Source: Calothrix sp. MO_167.B12
GTDB lineage: Bacteria > Cyanobacteriota > Cyanobacteriia > Cyanobacteriales > Nostocaceae
Length of the DNA: 56,142 nt
NCBI GenBank assembly: GCA_030066045.1
Contig: JASJCJ010000017.1
Location: 1-56,142, forward strand
Direction: 5' to 3'
Below are positions 52,791-56,142 of the stretch, piece after piece. The first letter of the stretch is position 1; each line of letters opens with the position of its first letter. The notes beneath the pieces were generated by a model that saw nothing but the letters and a program-made list of their open reading frames with translations, was not told where the DNA came from and searched no databases. The translations under genes were made by a program, and so were the position numbers.

Positions 52791-55769
52791 CTATTGCATA
52801 CTAGCTGGTTTCAATGCTTTCGCAGCTTCAGCAAGTTGAATTCTTCTGACTCCTTGTAATGCTTCGATAGTGAATTCTTCTTTCTTGAAGACGATGGTAC
52901 TAGATTTTTTATCCCACCATGTTCTCAAATATTCCGTGATGTTCATCCAATAAATCTTTTCGTCACCGTCACGGACTATTAAATAGACATCACAAGGTTG
53001 TGATAGCCAATAATCAAGGTGACGCTCATCAGAAATATGGAAAGTACAGACACCATCTTTCCTCATATTCAGGTAAGATTTTCCCGATTTTAGCTGCACA
53101 TAAATTCTTTTACCGGAAGCCTGATGTTTATTATTTTTAAATTCTATTTCTCCATCAATTCCCCAATCATCATTTGATGTCGGACGAAATATTTGTCCTG
53201 CCTTACCTACAAGAGTCATAACTTCGCCTTTGAGAATTGTTTCCTTGCTGGCATTGTCTAAATTTTCACCAATTTTTTCATCTAATTCACGAACTTTAGC
53301 TAAAAATTCATCCTTTTTGCCAAACGTTTCTTCAATTAAATCTATAAGAGTAATGTTTGTAGAACAATATTGGCAAGGAATAGTAGATATACCTTGCTCA
53401 ATACGAAAATTCACTGCTTCTCTATCTTTAATATCCTTGTTGCATTCACAACAACGGTAGATACGCTCTCGTTTAAGACTGCCTTTAATTGCCTTTCGAT
53501 TTAGATGTTCATGTACATATTTAAGAAATAGATTTTTGATATCATCAGCAACTTGTTGACCAAAAAATATTGTTATACGTCCAGTACCTTCATCTAGCTC
53601 TTCTAACGTAAAACCACATCGATAGGATTCATCCTTTCGGCTTAAAGGTAAAAATATTGCTGTATTTTTCCATAGTGGTTCCATTCTGAATACTTCACTG
53701 TAATAAAGTCGCACAACGAGAGTCGTATAAATATTCATTAGTGCGCCATCAAATTGATAAGTTACAGTAGAACCTTGTACATTTGGATATTCTGGTAATT
53801 CTCGGTTAAATTGAGACGGAAATATCAATTTACCTGCATCTATAATAGCTAGTTCTTTACTGATAAATAATTCAACAACAGATTGCAGGATTATACTTTC
53901 TTCATCCTCCGATATTCTTTCTAATGAGCCAAAATTGAAACTACCTTCTCTTGCTTCTTGTTCTTCCAAACACCCTAAGCCATCAGGTTGTTCGCGTGCT
54001 GCGCGTGCCATTGCCGATGCGTAGTTGTCTAGCAATTCCGATTGCAGTAATACATAATCACCAAATGATAAGTTTTTCACTAAATCATGTGACTCTACAC
54101 TTACGATTGCAGCACGAAAATCATCCTCATTAAAACTTGCTTCCGGATACATGATGCGAAACTGCTGCATAATATCTGCTGCTATTTTTAAGACATGACC
54201 ATTCTGTTTTTGATTAACAATAAAATCTTTCATTTGCTTGAAAAGACGCTCCGAAACGGTCAATGGAAGTCGTTCCCAATCAATAGCATTTTGAATTTCT
54301 TCCAGTAGTTCTTTGACTCCCTCACCAGTTAAAGCAGATGTTCTAAAAGCAGCTTCAAATCCTAATTCTGAAGCAAAGGCATTCATGCGTTCATCAGTTA
54401 CAGTTAACGTACTAACATCAGTCCTTGCTGCAACCAGGTATTTAACTAGATGGTCACTACCTTTGGCTTGTCGCAGTGCTTTATTCCAGAATGCCACACC
54501 TTTGAAGGGATCAGTAGGACTCGAACCATCAAAGAGTACAAGGGCTACACTGGTTTCATCCAAGGATAACTGATTAATGAGTCGGTATTCTACCTGTCCA
54601 GCTAAGTCCCAAAGCAACATTTCACGATTTTCTTCTAAGTCATTTTGTGATTTATTAGATGTAACTCCTAAACTCCACACATGGCGTCCGTGAGTTGATG
54701 CTGTGGGTTTGAACTCTTGACCTGCTAAGACATTTCCCAGTCCTGATTTCCCAACTCCAGTATCTCCAACCAAGACAATTTTTGCACTGCGATAGCGAAC
54801 TGTTTCAAATCCTAAAGCAGTGTTTAGCAAAATATTAATGTCTAAATTCCAAACACGAAGCTTTATACCCGATTCACTAAGTATGGCTATAGTTGGCTGT
54901 TTAGGATTAAATACTACACCACGAGTTTGAATGGTATCAGTTTGATTTGGAAATACTGCTAAAGTTTCCCAGATGTCACAACGCCAAATCCGAATGCTTC
55001 CATTGTTGGATTTAGATGCAAGTAGACGACCATCATATGAAAAGGAAATACTGGTCAGGGAATGAGTATGACCTTCAAGAATATTTATTGGTTGTCCAGT
55101 CTTAATATCCCAAATCTGCACCACATTATCAGATACTATGGCAAGATATTGCTTATTTGGAGATAATTCCATGCTGGTAACAAGACCAATCTCCCCACTT
55201 TCTCCATTCAGAAAGCCTATTAATTGTCCAGTTTTTGAATCCCAACGACAGATATAACCATAAGATGCAGACAAAAGACTTTGCCCATCAAGAGACCATA
55301 CCATACTACAGGGTAGGTTATTTTGATAAACTTTGAGCGTATGACAACTCCAAGTTTTGGTATCCCAAATTCGGATACTTGAATCACGAGAATTAGAAGC
55401 TAAAAAACATCCATCTGGAGACCATTTGACTTTCCAAACCCAGTCAGAATGACCTTTCAATATCCGGCGACGAAATTTTCCAGTTTTAGTGTTTAAAAGC
55501 TTAATATTTGTATTACCACAACCTACTGCTAGAGTTTTTCCATCTGGAGACCAGCTAATACTGGTCATACTGGAATTTTCTCGTTGTTTCCAGATTGTAC
55601 TTCCATTCTCGGCATCACAGATTCTAACAGTATTGTTACTGTCTACAATCGCAAGCATTCGACCATCTGGAGACCACTCAATATCATGAATTATGCCTTT
55701 TTGTTCTTCGAGTGAATATCGCGGTGTAAAGCCCGGTGGAATTGTTTCTAGCGCGATCTGGTTTGACAT
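52791..55769 (-). CDS. WD40 - Rab/Roc-like GTPase - zinc ribbon - DUF4365 nuclease-like fusion
   Basis: About 992 residues. Residues 1-325 are WD40 blades (repeated WSPDGKxLA and IRIWD). A small GTPase follows: P-loop VLVGDTGVGKSGL (about 336), G3 LLWDLAGQVEYR, a TKxD-like AARTDV, and SALTGEGVKELLEEI. A COR-like helical region spans about 515-750. A four-Cys zinc ribbon (RCCECNKD ... IPCQYCST) lies near 775-805. The C-terminal domain (about 845-960) reads DDWGIDGEIEF and YVQLKSGKSYL, the DUF4365 pattern resembling a PD-(D/E)xK nuclease core. The ATG at 55769 is used; a TTG would add four residues. A regulated effector, possibly antiphage, is inferred. Confidence 0.8.
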   Translation of the reverse strand: MSNQIALETIPPGFTPRYSLEEQKGIIHDIEWSPDGRMLAIVDSNNTVRICDAENGSTIWKQRENSSMTSISWSPDGKTLAVGCGNTNIKLLNTKTGKFRRRILKGHSDWVWKVKWSPDGCFLASNSRDSSIRIWDTKTWSCHTLKVYQNNLPCSMVWSLDGQSLLSASYGYICRWDSKTGQLIGFLNGESGEIGLVTSMELSPNKQYLAIVSDNVVQIWDIKTGQPINILEGHTHSLTSISFSYDGRLLASKSNNGSIRIWRCDIWETLAVFPNQTDTIQTRGVVFNPKQPTIAILSESGIKLRVWNLDINILLNTALGFETVRYRSAKIVLVGDTGVGKSGLGNVLAGQEFKPTASTHGRHVWSLGVTSNKSQNDLEENREMLLWDLAGQVEYRLINQLSLDETSVALVLFDGSSPTDPFKGVAFWNKALRQAKGSDHLVKYLVAARTDVSTLTVTDERMNAFASELGFEAAFRTSALTGEGVKELLEEIQNAIDWERLPLTVSERLFKQMKDFIVNQKQNGHVLKIAADIMQQFRIMYPEASFNEDDFRAAIVSVESHDLVKNLSFGDYVLLQSELLDNYASAMARAAREQPDGLGCLEEQEAREGSFNFGSLERISEDEESIILQSVVELFISKELAIIDAGKLIFPSQFNRELPEYPNVQGSTVTYQFDGALMNIYTTLVVRLYYSEVFRMEPLWKNTAIFLPLSRKDESYRCGFTLEELDEGTGRITIFFGQQVADDIKNLFLKYVHEHLNRKAIKGSLKRERIYRCCECNKDIKDREAVNFRIEQGISTIPCQYCSTNITLIDLIEETFGKKDEFLAKVRELDEKIGENLDNASKETILKGEVMTLVGKAGQIFRPTSNDDWGIDGEIEFKNNKHQASGKRIYVQLKSGKSYLNMRKDGVCTFHISDERHLDYWLSQPCDVYLIVRDGDEKIYWMNITEYLRTWWDKKSSTIVFKKEEFTIEALQGVRRIQLAEAAKALKPASMQ

Positions 55770-55903
55770 GGACAATTGCAAACAGCTTAAACATCTTGAA
55801 TAGTATAAATTTACTATATATTAAAATCAACAACATCTTTTGTTATGGCAGCGATCGCATTCCCTAAAACCTGTGGCTCCATTTTGGTAAATAAATTTAT
55901 TAG

Positions 55904-56142
55904 TTATCTATAAATTCTCAACATCTGATTCCCACCTTTTTGAAACTCATAAGCTACTGGTTGAATCTGTAGATGAAAATCTTTATCTAAGAACTCTTGC
56001 ATAACTGGCTCAAGATAGGGAGATGGTTGACAATCCAGTTGTAGTAAGGGGAAAATCCGCACTTCTGAACATACCCGCAGTAGTTCATGGATGGAATTGA
56101 GATGAAATTCTAAGGAAAGTTTTTCTGAGTACAGAAAGAGTA
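55904..56142 (-). CDS. SAM-dependent methyltransferase, 3' end only
   Basis: The last 79 codons of a gene entering from the right edge. The peptide runs FLYSEKLSLEFHLNSIHELL, VRIFPLLQLDCQPSPYLEPV and ends YEFQKGGNQMLRIYR. I recognise this as the C-terminus of a class I SAM methyltransferase family common in cyanobacteria. The SAM-binding motifs would lie outside the window. It is upstream of the WD40-GTPase gene on the same strand, 134 bp away. Confidence 0.7.
   Translation of the reverse strand, partial: LFLYSEKLSLEFHLNSIHELLRVCSEVRIFPLLQLDCQPSPYLEPVMQEFLDKDFHLQIQPVAYEFQKGGNQMLRIYR

Overview
The window looks like chromosomal DNA of a filamentous, probably heterocystous cyanobacterium (Nostoc/Anabaena/Calothrix group). 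Reasons: many GCGATCGC (HIP1) sites; cyanobacterial core genes (ndhD, petB, petD, ctpA, sqdB, sqdX, ycf35, ycf46, a phycobilin-lyase-like gene, a PBS-lyase-type HEAT protein); the order cyaB1 - purC - omp85 - lpxC - fabZ - lpxA - lpxB, which I recall from Anabaena PCC 7120; and a very high load of heptanucleotide tandem repeats (STRRs) and MITE-like elements. No tRNA, rRNA, CRISPR array, reverse transcriptase or complete insertion sequence was recognised.

Layout. 1-6.6 kb: ndhD, thrB, a small methyltransferase, the ycf35/ycf46 pair and a ribbon-helix-helix protein. 7-10.3 kb: a lipoprotein and the sulfolipid pair sqdB/sqdX. 10.4-21.8 kb: a cAMP cyclase (cyaB1 type), a small conserved protein, purC, and the outer-membrane block omp85-lpxC-fabZ-lpxA-lpxB (envelope assembly plus lipid A). 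22-30.6 kb: a site-2 protease, a degenerate metallo-beta-lactamase fold protein, a TPR protein, ctpA divergent from petB-petD (cytochrome b6f), and an RsbW-like anti-sigma factor. 30.6-43.2 kb is accessory and repeat-rich: a Uma2 remnant, a 5'-truncated kinase-FGE gene whose 3' end looks like a diversity-generating-retroelement (DGR) variable region, a U32 peptidase with an in-frame tandem-repeat insertion, nested MITEs, a RAYT transposase among its REP palindromes, a frameshifted pseudogene, an orphan HigA, a CpcS-type lyase and a pentapeptide protein. 43.3-52.6 kb: a plus-strand run of TPR, two glycosyltransferases, an FkbM methyltransferase, three SDRs and a flavin monooxygenase, which reads as a tailoring pathway for an unidentified glycosylated product and has grown by tandem duplication. 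52.8-56.1 kb: a large WD40 - small GTPase - zinc ribbon - nuclease-like (DUF4365) protein that could be a defence effector, and the 3' end of a methyltransferase.

The strongest candidates for something new are (1) the orphan DGR-type variable protein with no template repeat or reverse transcriptase in the window, (2) the WD40-GTPase-zinc ribbon-DUF4365 fusion, and (3) the GT-GT-MT-SDR-SDR-SDR-FMO cluster with its clear duplication scars. The repeats are informative too: several MITE-like elements carry visible target-site duplications, and one sits inside another whose empty version is preserved elsewhere in the window.

All identifications are by reading motifs and from memory of protein families; no database search was run. 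Percent-like statements are counts by eye.
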